Assembly (NCBI GenBank): GCA_964370625.1
Contig: CAYJKB010000018.1
Coordinates: forward strand, 1-35,096
Direction of reading: 5' to 3'
Length of the DNA stretch: 35,096 bases
Origin: CAYJKB01 sp964370625
Lineage (GTDB): Bacteria; Bacillota; Clostridia; Oscillospirales; Butyricicoccaceae
The position numbers and the translations under genes were made by a program. The notes below the pieces were generated by a model. It saw only the letters and a program-made list of their open reading frames with translations, searched no databases and had not been told where the DNA came from. Positions 16,513-25,546 of this stretch are shown in pieces. How positions within the stretch are numbered: position 1 is the stretch's first letter; every line of letters starts with the position of its first letter.

Positions 16513-17088
16513 TCAGCATAGTTCATCTAAAGTAAGTTTAAAAGATGTTAAATAATTATCTAAAAAATATTTAACTTCGATACTATCAATTTCGTTTAAA
16601 TAAGTAAAAATTTGTTCAGAAGCAACTTTAAATTCAAGGTTTCCACACTTCAATTCCTCTACGCATTTGATATAAGCACAGATTTTATCAGCATAATGAA
16701 CAAAATTATCTTCCTCGCATTGTGGAAAAAGTAAATCTTCATATGAAGCTCTCATATCTTCGGAAAGCTTGTCTAGCAAAGTGTTTTTAGCACTATTTTC
16801 AACAACCTTGTATGCTTCACGTGTTTCAGGGTTAAAATATTTTACAGGAGTTGGTAAATCACCTGTTAAAATTTCAGGCGCATCATGAAACATTGCAAGT
16901 ACAGCACATTTTTCTGCATTAATATGCGTTTTGCCGAATATTTTATTTGCAATTATACCCAATGCATGAGCGATGATTGCACAATCAAGTGAATGTTCTG
17001 ATAAATTTTCTTCGCTAGTATTTTTCATAAGACTCCAACGATTAATATATTTCATTCTATACATGTAGGCAAAAAAACTATTAGACAT
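16513..17088 (-). CDS. HD-domain 5'-deoxynucleotidase (YfbR-like)
   Basis: This 191-residue protein resembles Escherichia coli YfbR, which hydrolyses deoxyribonucleoside 5'-monophosphates. The metal-binding HD residues are His32 (SEHSLD), His68-Asp69 (MFHDAPEILTGDLPTP) and Asp134 (HYADKICAYIKCVEEL). They lie almost exactly where YfbR has them. Arg17-Trp18 in INRWSLM also match the family. Length is typical. GGAGAG precedes the ATG. The protein probably helps control dNMP pools or salvage. It is transcribed away from nifS and is not obviously in an operon with the GntR gene, since 183 bp lie between them. Confidence 0.88.
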   Translation of the reverse strand: MSNSFFAYMYRMKYINRWSLMKNTSEENLSEHSLDCAIIAHALGIIANKIFGKTHINAEKCAVLAMFHDAPEILTGDLPTPVKYFNPETREAYKVVENSAKNTLLDKLSEDMRASYEDLLFPQCEEDNFVHYADKICAYIKCVEELKCGNLEFKVASEQIFTYLNEIDSIEVKYFLDNYLTSFKLTLDELC

Positions 17089-17388
17089 AAAAACTCTCCA
17101 TTTCTTATTGTAAATTAAATAGAAAACACAAGGTTTGATTTATGCATTTTAACATAAAATTCATTGTTGAAACAGTAAAAATTCACGCTTCGAAAAAAAA
17201 ATGAGCTATTTGCATTTTTTGTTTGCATTTTTATTAAAAAAATATTACAATAGATAAAGTATACATAAAAAACTTAATAATTACAATATAAAATAAATTT
17301 TACATTTTAGTACTTGAAATGTTTACTGAAATGGTATATGTTAAATGTATAGATAAATTCGTAAGTCAAATAGGGAGGTTTATTATCT
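17089..17388. other. Divergent control region between the HD gene and nifS
   Basis: This 300-bp A/T-rich stretch holds no reading frame. A tandem TTTGCATTTTT sequence occurs twice around 17209-17232. A weak promoter for nifS may be TTGAAA (17314-17319), 17 bp, TATGTT (17337-17342). No Rrf2/IscR-type regulator gene or clear IscR site is seen. Confidence 0.4.
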
Positions 17389-18576
17389 ATGGAAAAAATA
17401 ATTTATGCAGATAATGCGGCGACAACGCCTGTATCTAAAAATGTATATAATGCTATGATTCCACATCTTACAACTTATTTCGGAAACCCTTCATCTCTTC
17501 ATAAAATTGGAAGAAATGCAAAAACTTTTATGGACGAGGCGAGAGAAAAAATCGCTGTAGCGCTTGGTGCTGATAAAGCGGATGAAATCATTATAACGGG
17601 TGGTGGCTCAGAAGCGGACAATCTTGCGATTAAAGGTGTGCTAAACGCACTTGAATCTCGTGGGAAAACTCACATGATTACAACAAAAGTTGAACATCCG
17701 GCAATAATTGATACAGCAGAATATATGCAAAAACAAGGATTTACAGTAACATTCCTTGAAGTTGATGAATACGGAAGAATAACAGCAGAACAAGTAGCAA
17801 ACGCAATAACAGAACAAACGGCTTTAGTATCTGTTATGGCAGCGAATAATGAAATCGGAACAATTATGCCGATTGCAGAAATTGGTGCTGTGTGTCGTGA
17901 AAAAGGTGTGTTGTTTCATGTTGATGCTGTTCAAGCTATTGGACATATGCATGTTAATGTAAAAGAAATGAACATTGATTTAATGTCAATTTCAGGTCAT
18001 AAAATTCATACACCAAAGGGAATTGGTGCTTTATATGTGCGAAAAGGTGTGCGTGTAATTCCGATTATTCATGGTGGAGGTCAAGAAAAAGGCAGAAGAA
18101 GCGGCACGGAAAATATTGCAGGCATTGTAGGTTTAGCTGAAGCTGTAACTCATGCTACAGAAAACCTTGATAAAAATATGGAATGTGTAACAGAACTTGC
18201 AACAAGGCTTAAAGAAGGTTTATCAGAAATTCCTTATGCTATGCTTACAGGGCATCCAGAATATAGATTGCCTGGTACAGTTAGTTTTGCATTTGAATGC
18301 ATTGAAGGTGAAAGCCTTTTGTTAATGCTTGATATGAAGGGAATTTGTGCATCAACAGGCTCTGCTTGTTCAACAGGTTCGCTTGATCCTTCTCATGTTT
18401 TAATGTCAATTGGTTTACCACATGAGATAGCACATGGTTCACTTCGCTTATCGCTTGATGAATCAAACACAATGGAAGAAGTTGAATATATAATTGAGCA
18501 AGTTAAAATTGCTGTAGATAGATTACGTGAAATGTCACCTTTATGGGAAGACAAAGTTAAGGAGAATAAAATATAA
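17389..18576 (+). CDS. nifS: Cysteine desulfurase (NifS/IscS type)
   Basis: This 395-residue PLP enzyme removes sulfur from cysteine for iron-sulfur cluster assembly and other thio-cofactors. The PLP lysine is Lys205 in SGHKIHTPKG. HVDAVQAIGH supplies the cofactor aspartate. The catalytic cysteine is Cys327 in TGSACSTGSLDPSHVL, on the long mobile loop typical of class I NifS/IscS enzymes. GGGAGG at 17373-17378 supports the start. The stop codon overlaps the nifU start (TAATG), so desulfurase and scaffold are co-translated. The usual Rrf2-type regulator gene is not beside it. The molybdenum hydroxylase small subunit and other Fe-S enzymes would depend on this pathway. Confidence 0.96.
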   Translation: MEKIIYADNAATTPVSKNVYNAMIPHLTTYFGNPSSLHKIGRNAKTFMDEAREKIAVALGADKADEIIITGGGSEADNLAIKGVLNALESRGKTHMITTKVEHPAIIDTAEYMQKQGFTVTFLEVDEYGRITAEQVANAITEQTALVSVMAANNEIGTIMPIAEIGAVCREKGVLFHVDAVQAIGHMHVNVKEMNIDLMSISGHKIHTPKGIGALYVRKGVRVIPIIHGGGQEKGRRSGTENIAGIVGLAEAVTHATENLDKNMECVTELATRLKEGLSEIPYAMLTGHPEYRLPGTVSFAFECIEGESLLLMLDMKGICASTGSACSTGSLDPSHVLMSIGLPHEIAHGSLRLSLDESNTMEEVEYIIEQVKIAVDRLREMSPLWEDKVKENKI

Positions 18577-19022
18577 TGTACACAGAAAAAGTATTAGACC
18601 ACTTTGCAAGCCCTCGTAACATGGGTGAAATTGAAGATGCAAATGGTGTAGGACAAGTTGGCAATGCTAAATGTGGAGATATAATGAAAATATATCTTGA
18701 AGTTGTTGATGAAGTTATCGTTGATGTTAAATTTAAAACTTTTGGTTGTGGAGCAGCTATTGCAACAAGTTCTATCGCAACTGAAATGGTTAAAGGAAAA
18801 ACAATTCAAGAAGCATTACAATTAACAAATAAAGCAGTTGTAGAAGCGTTAGAAGGTTTGCCGCCAGCAAAAATTCACTGCTCTGTTCTTGCTGAAGAAG
18901 CACTTAAAACTGCTATCGCTGATTATTATACTCGTATGGGGATTGACCCTAAAACTGTAATGGGAGAAATTCCAAACAGTGAACATGACCATCATCATGG
19001 GCATGTAGAAGACGAAGAATAA
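18576..19022 (+). CDS. nifU: Iron-sulfur cluster scaffold protein (NifU N-terminal/IscU type)
   Basis: This 148-residue protein is the scaffold on which NifS builds [2Fe-2S] or [4Fe-4S] clusters. The three cluster cysteines are Cys33 (AKCGD), Cys58 (FGCGA) and Cys102 (IHCSVLAEEAL), with the conserved Asp35. Length and the MYTEKVLDHFASPRN start are typical of the short NifU form found in Clostridia. The C-terminus ends in a histidine/acid-rich tail (HDHHHGH then EDEE) that is not part of the scaffold fold and could bind metal. It overlaps nifS by one base. Confidence 0.95.
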   Translation: MYTEKVLDHFASPRNMGEIEDANGVGQVGNAKCGDIMKIYLEVVDEVIVDVKFKTFGCGAAIATSSIATEMVKGKTIQEALQLTNKAVVEALEGLPPAKIHCSVLAEEALKTAIADYYTRMGIDPKTVMGEIPNSEHDHHHGHVEDEE

Positions 19023-19048
19023 ATCTAGCAGACATTCATAGATTATAA

Positions 19049-19105
19049 GGGAGGGGTATTTTGGGCAGTCTTTGTGACATGCTATTAAAGCCCTTCCTGA
19101 TTTTT
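19049..19105 (+). other. Hairpin and tiny reading frame between nifU and mfd
   Basis: An 8-bp stem with two G-U pairs (19050-19057 with 19090-19097), followed by TGATTTTT, could be a weak terminator after nifU. The left arm also contains a perfect-looking ribosome binding site (GGGAGGGG, 19049-19056). It sits five bases before a TTG that opens a 19-codon frame (19061-19120) ending three bases before the mfd start. Either reading is possible. Confidence 0.3.
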
Positions 19106-19122
19106 ATTTATAAGGTGTGAAT

Positions 19123-22100
19123 ATGGATAAAATAACTAATTCAATTATTAAACTTGAAGAATTTTCCCAAATTGAAAATGCAATAGCCGAAAACAATATG
19201 CCAATTTCTGTTTTCGGCCTTTCGCACATACACAAAGCACATATAATTTCAGCCCTTAAAAGCAGAAATGGTAAACCGTGTCTTGTGTTATGTTGTGATG
19301 ATACCAGTGCTCTAAAACTATCTGATGATATTTCAGGATTTTTAGGGTTTGACCCTGTGTTTTTGCCATCACGTGATTTTACATTTCATAATATAGAAAA
19401 TTCGTCAAAAGAATGGGAACATCGCAGAATTTGTGCACTATATGAGATGTTGACAAAGAAAAAAACTATTGTAACCACACCAAATGCATTGCTTTCAGCT
19501 TCAATTCCACATTATGTGTTTGAAAAAGCTATAATTGAAATTGATTTTAACGGAACATATGAAACAAGTGAACTAATTTCAAAACTTGTAAGTGCAGGCT
19601 ATGTGCGAACAATGCAAGTTGAAGGCAGGGGACAGTTTTCTTTTCGTGGTGGCATCTTAGATGTATTTTCACCTAATGAGCACAACCCAATTAGAACAGA
19701 ATTTTTTGGCGATGAAGTTGATACCATGGCATATTTTGATATTGAAACTCAGCGTAGATTATCTGCTGTAGATAAAGTTGTATGTCTACCAGCTCGTGAA
19801 ACTTTGCCACATCTTGTTCAAGACGGGATAGATGGGCTGAAAAGCAGAATGAAAGCTTTGAAAAGCCCAAAAGTTGCTGAATTTGAAAGTACACTTGCAC
19901 GTGATATAGAACGTCTTGAAAATGATGGCATCTTCCCAGCACTTGATAGATATTTGCCGATTATGTATGAAGATTTGCCGACAGCATTAGATTATATTTC
20001 TGGTGATTTTCTGTTGTTTATCGACGATTTGCCAAAGGTTCGTGATAGCCTTGTGAGATTCAATGAAACACTTGCAGATGACGTGACAACGCTTATAGAG
20101 CGTGGCATTTTATGTTCTTCTCAAAAGAAATTCAATATTCCACCAACGGATTTTTATAAAATTGCCCAAAGGCGTAAAACAATAATATTAGATAGCTTTT
20201 TAACATCAAATCCAGATATCCCACCTCATAAAATTATTGATATTGCAGCAAAACAACTGCCGGCATATGGTGGGAATTTACAAAGTGCATGTTCAGATAT
20301 TGAGCATTATAAAAATGCCGGATATAAAACGATTGTACTTTGTGGAGGTCATACACGTGCCGAAGCAATGCGTGATGCATTGGAAGATAGTGGTATAATT
20401 GCGACTATTACAGAAGGTGCTGCTCGTGCTGGTGAAGTTATAATTTCCGAAGGTAGCTTATCTGCTGGATTTGAATATCCAATGATTAAACTTGCTGTAA
20501 TTACAGAGGGTCAAATTCTATCTAAAAGAAATCGTGTCAAATCCAAAGCCAAGAAAAAAGGCAGTGACCATGTTAAAAGCTTTACAGACCTTACAGTTGG
20601 AGATATCGTCGTGCATGAGCATCATGGTATTGGTAGATTTACAGGCATTGAAAGCATGAAAGTGGACGGAAATATTCGGGATTATGTTAAAATTGCCTTT
20701 GCTGGAACAGATTTCTTATATGTCCCAGCGACAAATTTAGATTTAATTTCAAAATACATCGCTTCTGGCGGTGGTCAAGATATTAAAGTTAAGATGAGTA
20801 AACTCGGTGGTAGCGATTGGCAGAAAGCAAAAATAAAAGCCAAAAGTGCAGCAAAAGATCTTGCGAAAGGGTTAATTGAGCTTTATGCAAAGAGAACTCG
20901 TCAAAAAGGTTATGCCTTTGCGCCAGATGATGAATGGCAACGTGAATTTGAAGGTTCATTCCCTTATGAAGAAACAGAGGACCAACTTCGCTGTGCTGAA
21001 GAAATCAAGCTTGATATGCAAGGTGAAAGACCTATGGATAGGCTACTTTGTGGAGATGTTGGCTTTGGTAAAACAGAAGTGTCACTTCGTGCTGTTATGA
21101 AATGTGTGCTAGCTGGAAAACAAGCTGCAATTTTAGTTCCAACAACAGTTTTAGCACGTCAACAATATCTAACATGCATACAAAGGTTTTCATCTTACCC
21201 TATAAAAATTGAAATGCTATCAAGATTTAAAAGCCCCCTTGAAGAAAAACAAATCAAAGAGAGGCTTAAAACAGGACAAATTGATTTAATTGTGGGCACG
21301 CATAAACTGCTTGCAAAATCACTGAAATTTCATGATTTAGGATTGCTTGTAATCGATGAAGAACAACGTTTTGGCGTATCACATAAAGAACGATTAAAAG
21401 AAATTTCTTCAAATGTTGATGTGCTGACATTATCAGCAACACCAATACCAAGAACACTAAATATGGCATTATCAGGTATACGTGATATGTCAGTGTTAGA
21501 GCAAGCGCCGTCAGATCGTCACCCCGTGCAAACTTATGTGCTTGAATATGATTTTGGCGTAATAATAGATGCACTAAAGCGGGAATATAATCGTGGTGGT
21601 CAAAGTTATTATTTATTTAATAGAGTAGACCATATCGAAAGTGTAGCACTGAAAATTGCACGAGAAATTGAAGGTGCAAATGTGCGTATTGCACATGGAA
21701 AAATGAGCCAGAAAGAACTTGCAGCTGTTATGTCTGATATGGCTGAAGGGGAAATTGATATATTGGTTTGCACAACTATAATCGAAACTGGTATTGATAT
21801 TCCGAACGCAAATACACTGATAATTGAAGATGCAGATTATATGGGGTTATCTCAATTACATCAAATTCGTGGACGTGTTGGACGTTCTGCACGTCATGCC
21901 TTTGCATATTTCACATATAAAAGAGGTAAGGTATTAAACGAAATTGCATCAAAAAGGCTTATGGCAATACGTGAATTTGCTGAATTTGGGTCAGGGTTTA
22001 AAATCGCAATGCGAGACCTTGAAATTCGTGGCGCTGGCAATGTGTTAGGTGCAGAGCAAAGCGGACATTTAATGAGTGTCGGATATGATTTATATTTAAA

Positions 22101-22590
22101 AATCCTTGAAGAAGCTGTGCTTGAAGAAAAAGGTGAAACTGTGAAAAAACGCACAGAATGCAGTGCTGATCTTGGAGTTTCAGCAAATATTCCGAACTTT
22201 TATGTCGATGACGCTGGGTCGAGAATTGATTTATATCGTAGAATTGCACAAATTCGCACAGAAGAACAAAAGCTTGATATGATAGACGAGATGATAGACC
22301 GTTTTGGAGATGTCCCACAAAGTGTGCTTGCACTTTGTGATATTGCAAGGCTACGTGCTGTTGCAGCTGATGAAGGTATAACTGAAATTTCGCATAAAGA
22401 TGGCAGACTTATATTTAAATGGGAACAGGCGAATATTGTGAAAATGTCTTCATTGTGTGGCAAATATCAAGGTAGAATGCTTCTTAATGCAGGTGCTGAA
22501 CCATATATCACACTTAAACTTAAAAAAGGCGAACAAATGCTTGATGTAGCTATGGAAATATGTAAAAACTATGCAAGCATACAAGTGTAA
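19123..22590 (+). CDS. mfd: Transcription-repair coupling factor Mfd
   Basis: This is a translocase of about 1155 residues that removes RNA polymerase stalled at DNA damage and recruits UvrA. The N-terminal UvrB-like module includes MQVEGRGQFSFRGGILDVF. The RNA-polymerase-interacting domain is DLTVGDIVVHEHHGIGRF and the residues that follow. The RecG-like motor has Walker A GDVGFGKT (644-651), DEEQRFGV (745-752), LSATPIPRT, and the SQLHQIRGRVGRS motif VI. A C-terminal TRCF domain follows (about 1010-1100). Length is normal. A GTG at 19117 is in frame, but the AAGGTG ribosome binding site overlaps it, so the ATG at 19123 is chosen. Confidence 0.97.
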   Translation: MDKITNSIIKLEEFSQIENAIAENNMPISVFGLSHIHKAHIISALKSRNGKPCLVLCCDDTSALKLSDDISGFLGFDPVFLPSRDFTFHNIENSSKEWEHRRICALYEMLTKKKTIVTTPNALLSASIPHYVFEKAIIEIDFNGTYETSELISKLVSAGYVRTMQVEGRGQFSFRGGILDVFSPNEHNPIRTEFFGDEVDTMAYFDIETQRRLSAVDKVVCLPARETLPHLVQDGIDGLKSRMKALKSPKVAEFESTLARDIERLENDGIFPALDRYLPIMYEDLPTALDYISGDFLLFIDDLPKVRDSLVRFNETLADDVTTLIERGILCSSQKKFNIPPTDFYKIAQRRKTIILDSFLTSNPDIPPHKIIDIAAKQLPAYGGNLQSACSDIEHYKNAGYKTIVLCGGHTRAEAMRDALEDSGIIATITEGAARAGEVIISEGSLSAGFEYPMIKLAVITEGQILSKRNRVKSKAKKKGSDHVKSFTDLTVGDIVVHEHHGIGRFTGIESMKVDGNIRDYVKIAFAGTDFLYVPATNLDLISKYIASGGGQDIKVKMSKLGGSDWQKAKIKAKSAAKDLAKGLIELYAKRTRQKGYAFAPDDEWQREFEGSFPYEETEDQLRCAEEIKLDMQGERPMDRLLCGDVGFGKTEVSLRAVMKCVLAGKQAAILVPTTVLARQQYLTCIQRFSSYPIKIEMLSRFKSPLEEKQIKERLKTGQIDLIVGTHKLLAKSLKFHDLGLLVIDEEQRFGVSHKERLKEISSNVDVLTLSATPIPRTLNMALSGIRDMSVLEQAPSDRHPVQTYVLEYDFGVIIDALKREYNRGGQSYYLFNRVDHIESVALKIAREIEGANVRIAHGKMSQKELAAVMSDMAEGEIDILVCTTIIETGIDIPNANTLIIEDADYMGLSQLHQIRGRVGRSARHAFAYFTYKRGKVLNEIASKRLMAIREFAEFGSGFKIAMRDLEIRGAGNVLGAEQSGHLMSVGYDLYLKILEEAVLEEKGETVKKRTECSADLGVSANIPNFYVDDAGSRIDLYRRIAQIRTEEQKLDMIDEMIDRFGDVPQSVLALCDIARLRAVAADEGITEISHKDGRLIFKWEQANIVKMSSLCGKYQGRMLLNAGAEPYITLKLKKGEQMLDVAMEICKNYASIQV

Positions 22591-22596
22591 TGTAAA

Positions 22597-23202
22597 TTAT
22601 AGTCCTAGTGGGCAATTTATTAACACTAATTCCATATCCATGTCGTCCATACACTTGAAATAAACCATCATAGCATTACAAATACGCTGTGGGCTATTGC
22701 AATTATAGCATTTATCACCCTTAATAGCACAAGGGGTCTTATATCCAATGCGTTTAGCATTTTGAGGTGCTGCGATATTTCTTGCACGATAAATTGCATC
22801 ATCTAGTGTAGCTGTGATTTTATTAGTTCCCACAACAAAATAAACCTTTTTATGTCCGAAAACAGAGCAACCAATACGATTTCCAGTTCCATCAATGTTT
22901 ACAATTTCACCAGTTTCAGAAATTGCATTCGCAGAAGTTAAATAAATTTCTGTGCCATAACATGATTTAGCTGTAGCGATAAAATCATAACCATCTTTCG
23001 GATTTTGAGGGTCATATACATCATTGTGGGTACATAGGGATTTATAAAGATTTAGTGAAGTCAGCGTTTTAGAATCGCCAAACCCTACAGTTTTTTTATC
23101 AATAGAACAATTAATATATGAAACAGCCTCGTCGGTTGATTCAAAATAGCTTACATTAAATCCATTTCTTTCAAAAGCTTTTATAAGTTTTTGATTATCC
23201 AT
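22597..23202 (-). CDS. LUD-domain protein (LutC/YkgG-like, clostridial type)
   Basis: This protein of about 201 residues has the LUD domain named after lactate-utilisation proteins LutB and LutC. It is recognisable by ERNGFNVSYF, the TVGFGDSKTL loop and NAISETGEIVNIDGTGNR. The C-terminus carries KCYNCNSPQRICN, a cysteine-rich pattern common in stand-alone clostridial members, and ends in an INCPLGL-type strand. No partner lut genes are nearby, so a lactate role is not shown and the biochemical function is unknown. A TTG at 23226 is in frame, but AAAGGGG lies between it and the ATG at 23202, which is therefore preferred. It converges on mfd with six bases between stop codons and no visible terminator. 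Confidence 0.85.
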   Translation of the reverse strand: MDNQKLIKAFERNGFNVSYFESTDEAVSYINCSIDKKTVGFGDSKTLTSLNLYKSLCTHNDVYDPQNPKDGYDFIATAKSCYGTEIYLTSANAISETGEIVNIDGTGNRIGCSVFGHKKVYFVVGTNKITATLDDAIYRARNIAAPQNAKRIGYKTPCAIKGDKCYNCNSPQRICNAMMVYFKCMDDMDMELVLINCPLGL

Positions 23203-23353
23203 AAAAAGCACCCCTTTAATTACCAATTTTTCTCAATATAGCACTTTGAATGTATTTTGTCAACAAATAAGCAAAAATGCTGTTTGCGATTGCATAAAAA
23301 TACGTAACGATGCAGTGTTTATAAAAGATTTAGAATTATTTACATTTAATTCA

Positions 23354-23382
23354 TTGATTTTTTGTGTATGCTATGCTACAAT
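23354..23382 (+). promoter_or_regulatory. Sigma-A-type promoter of prsA
   Basis: TTGATT (23354-23359), a 17-bp spacer ending in the extended -10 element TGC, and TACAAT (23377-23382) precede the prsA start by 47 bp. The layout is very like the promoter at 32522-32550. Confidence 0.65.
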
Positions 23383-23429
23383 AGCAAAGAATTTAATTAA
23401 TGCCACAAACATTAGAACGGAGTAACTAA

Positions 23430-24569
23430 ATGAATAAAATACTAAAAAGATTATTGCCAATTTCGCTTTCAGCACTAATGCTTTTAACAGCATGTGGAAA
23501 TGATGACGCTGCCACAGATGATGCATCAGCAGATGATGCTGTAGCTGGTTCTGCAGCGCCAGAAGATTCAGCAATGACAGAAGTGCCACCAATCGACCTT
23601 GCACCTGATGCAGTTGTTATGACTATTGATGGCAAAGACATTACAGCGGAAGAATATGCAACTTATGTTGTGCTTGCAAAAGCAAATATTGAAAGCATGT
23701 TAGGCCCTGTAGATTGGGCATCAGATGATTTTTCAGCGATGACAGAACCACTACTTCTTGATGCAACTGCAAACTTAAAAACTTTTTATGCTATCGATAA
23801 AGTAATTGAAAACAGTGAATTTGAAGTAACAGCTGAAATGGAAGAGCAAGCTCAAGCTGAAATTGATGCAGTTATTGAGCAAAGCGGTGGAGAAGAAGCT
23901 TATGAGCAACTTCTAGTAGACAACTATACTACTCGTGAAATTTTTGAAGAAAATGTTAGATTAAATGTGATTTTCTCAGAATACACTGCATACCTTTATG
24001 GTGAAGAAGGTATAGCAAAAATTTCTGATGAAGAACTTCTAACTAATGTAAATGATACTTATTTACGTGCACAACATATTCTAATCGGAACACTTAGCGA
24101 TGAAGTTGATGAAGCAACAGGCCAAGCTGTTCCTTTAGAAGGTGATGAGCTTCAAGCAAAAATAGATCTTGCAAATGATGTATTAGCTAAAGTAAATGCA
24201 GGCGAAGATTTCGACACATTAATGGCTGAATATTCAGAAGACCCAGGTTCACAAGCACAACCTGAAGGATATTTCTTTGGACCTAATGAAATGGTGCCAG
24301 AATTTGAACAAGGTACTCGTGATTTAGAGCCAAATGCAACATCTGGGCTTGTTGAAAGCACATATGGATACCATATTATCAAACGTTTACCTATCGATGC
24401 TGAATATTTAGCAGATGAAATTAACCGTTCAAATATTGAAGCTATGGTATATTCACCACTTTTAGAAGCTGAAGTTACAGCAGCTTCTGAAGCTTTAGTG
24501 ATGACTGAATCAGAAGATTTAGCAAAAATCACAGTTGCAAACGCATCTCAACTGATTAATGCTGAATAA
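23430..24569 (+). CDS. prsA: Foldase lipoprotein, parvulin-type peptidyl-prolyl isomerase
   Basis: This 379-residue exported lipoprotein should help secreted proteins fold outside the membrane. The lipobox is LTAC (Cys22), followed by an Asp/Ala-rich linker to about residue 60. A SurA/PrsA-like helical N-domain runs from about 60 to 205. The PpiC/parvulin rotamase domain covers about 210-335. It contains LRAQHILIG, FDTLMAEYSEDPGS, and STYGYHIIKRLP, the hallmarks of active parvulins. A helical tail closes the protein. GGAG lies nine bases before the ATG. The gene is monocistronic, with a promoter at 23354 and a terminator at 24592. The export load in this neighbourhood, including the SLH protein, fits a foldase. 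Confidence 0.9.
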   Translation: MNKILKRLLPISLSALMLLTACGNDDAATDDASADDAVAGSAAPEDSAMTEVPPIDLAPDAVVMTIDGKDITAEEYATYVVLAKANIESMLGPVDWASDDFSAMTEPLLLDATANLKTFYAIDKVIENSEFEVTAEMEEQAQAEIDAVIEQSGGEEAYEQLLVDNYTTREIFEENVRLNVIFSEYTAYLYGEEGIAKISDEELLTNVNDTYLRAQHILIGTLSDEVDEATGQAVPLEGDELQAKIDLANDVLAKVNAGEDFDTLMAEYSEDPGSQAQPEGYFFGPNEMVPEFEQGTRDLEPNATSGLVESTYGYHIIKRLPIDAEYLADEINRSNIEAMVYSPLLEAEVTAASEALVMTESEDLAKITVANASQLINAE

Positions 24570-24591
24570 AATTTAATAATTTAAATAATTT

Positions 24592-24627
24592 AAAGTGTTT
24601 CTTATGTAAAAATTAGAAACACTTTTT
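24592..24627 (+). terminator. Rho-independent terminator of prsA
   Basis: An 11-bp perfect stem (24592-24602 with 24615-24625) runs into TTTTT shortly after the prsA stop codon. Confidence 0.88.
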
Positions 24628-24696
24628 GTTAATTTTATATAAGAAAAAATTAAACTATGATTGAAAAAGTATAATTAATGTGTTAAAGTATTAATG

Positions 24697-24702
24697 TATA
24701 AT
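24697..24702 (+). promoter_or_regulatory. Possible -10 box for ylmH
   Basis: A perfect TATAAT lies 24 bp before the preferred ylmH start codon. No good -35 box is seen, although TTAATG at 24675-24680 is at 16 bp. Transcription from here would begin near 24709, beyond the in-frame TTG at 24705. Confidence 0.4.
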
Positions 24703-24725
24703 ATTTGAAGATAAAGGAGAAAATT

Positions 24726-25529
24726 GTGAAAAAAACTGTGGACAATAAAATTTTCTCAAAATTTTCAAACGACAATGAAGACATATTAATGATGTCAAAA
24801 TTTATGGATAAATATGAAAAATGTCAGCGTAATAATATTTTAACACATACGAAATTCCATGATTTAAGACAGATAACGTTATGTATGTCGATAATTAATG
24901 CACAAAAACTTAATAATGTACATGTTTTTGGTGGAATAAATGAAGCAGAACGAAGTGTTTTAGTTTGTTTGCCAGATTATATGTACATAGATGACTTATT
25001 ACAAAATGATGAGGTGATATGTGCAATAAGAATTAAAAATCTATCCAAAATAGAACTTTCACATCGTGATTTTCTAGGTTCGATTTTAGGGCTTATGATA
25101 GAAAGAACATTAATAGGGGATATATGTGTACATGAAGAAGGTGCAGATGTGCTAGTATTAGCAGAAATTGCAGATTTCTTGGAACTAAACCTTGTTAAAG
25201 TTGGAAAAGTGCCTGTACAGGTATCAAAAATTTCGCTTGATGAAGTGAAACTTCCTATGCCAGAATTTCGTACAATTAAAGGTACAATTTCGACACCAAG
25301 AGTTGATGCAGTGCTTGCGCTTGGCTTTGGACTTTCAAGAACGGAATGTACAAAATATATTGCTCGTGGAATTGTGCTTGTAAATCATAAACCTTGTACT
25401 AAAAACGATTTTGAAATACATGAGGGTGATAAGATTTCTATGAGGGGATTTGGGAAAATTCATATTACAGAATTTTCAGGAAAAAGCCGAAAAGGTAGAT
25501 TATTTATTGAAATATTAAAATTTATTTAA
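24726..25529 (+). CDS. ylmH: S4-domain RNA-binding protein YlmH
   Basis: This protein of about 267 residues matches the YlmH family. The N-terminal half has the YlmH-specific fold, with VFGGINEAERSVLVCLPDY and HRDFLGSILGLMIERTLIGD. The C-terminal S4 RNA-binding domain (about 183-245) contains STPRVDAVLALGFGLSRTE, IARGIVLVNHK and IHEGDKISMRGFG. In Bacillus subtilis YlmH has been linked to ribosome-associated quality control, acting on obstructed large subunits. Its common neighbours there are division and sepF-region genes, which are absent here. The GTG at 24726 is chosen because AAAGGAG lies six bases before it. A TTG at 24705 is in frame but lacks a binding site. Confidence 0.9.
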   Translation: MKKTVDNKIFSKFSNDNEDILMMSKFMDKYEKCQRNNILTHTKFHDLRQITLCMSIINAQKLNNVHVFGGINEAERSVLVCLPDYMYIDDLLQNDEVICAIRIKNLSKIELSHRDFLGSILGLMIERTLIGDICVHEEGADVLVLAEIADFLELNLVKVGKVPVQVSKISLDEVKLPMPEFRTIKGTISTPRVDAVLALGFGLSRTECTKYIARGIVLVNHKPCTKNDFEIHEGDKISMRGFGKIHITEFSGKSRKGRLFIEILKFI

Positions 25530-25546
25530 GACGTGGAGAGGAAAAG

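Noticed and set aside
17205..17232. Tandem TTTGCATTTTT as a regulator binding site
   Set aside because: Only two copies occur in a very T-rich stretch. Chance is a sufficient explanation.
24152..24532. 126-residue frame on the minus strand inside prsA
   Set aside because: It is a low-complexity shadow of the GC-skewed prsA codons, with no ribosome binding site and no recognisable domain.
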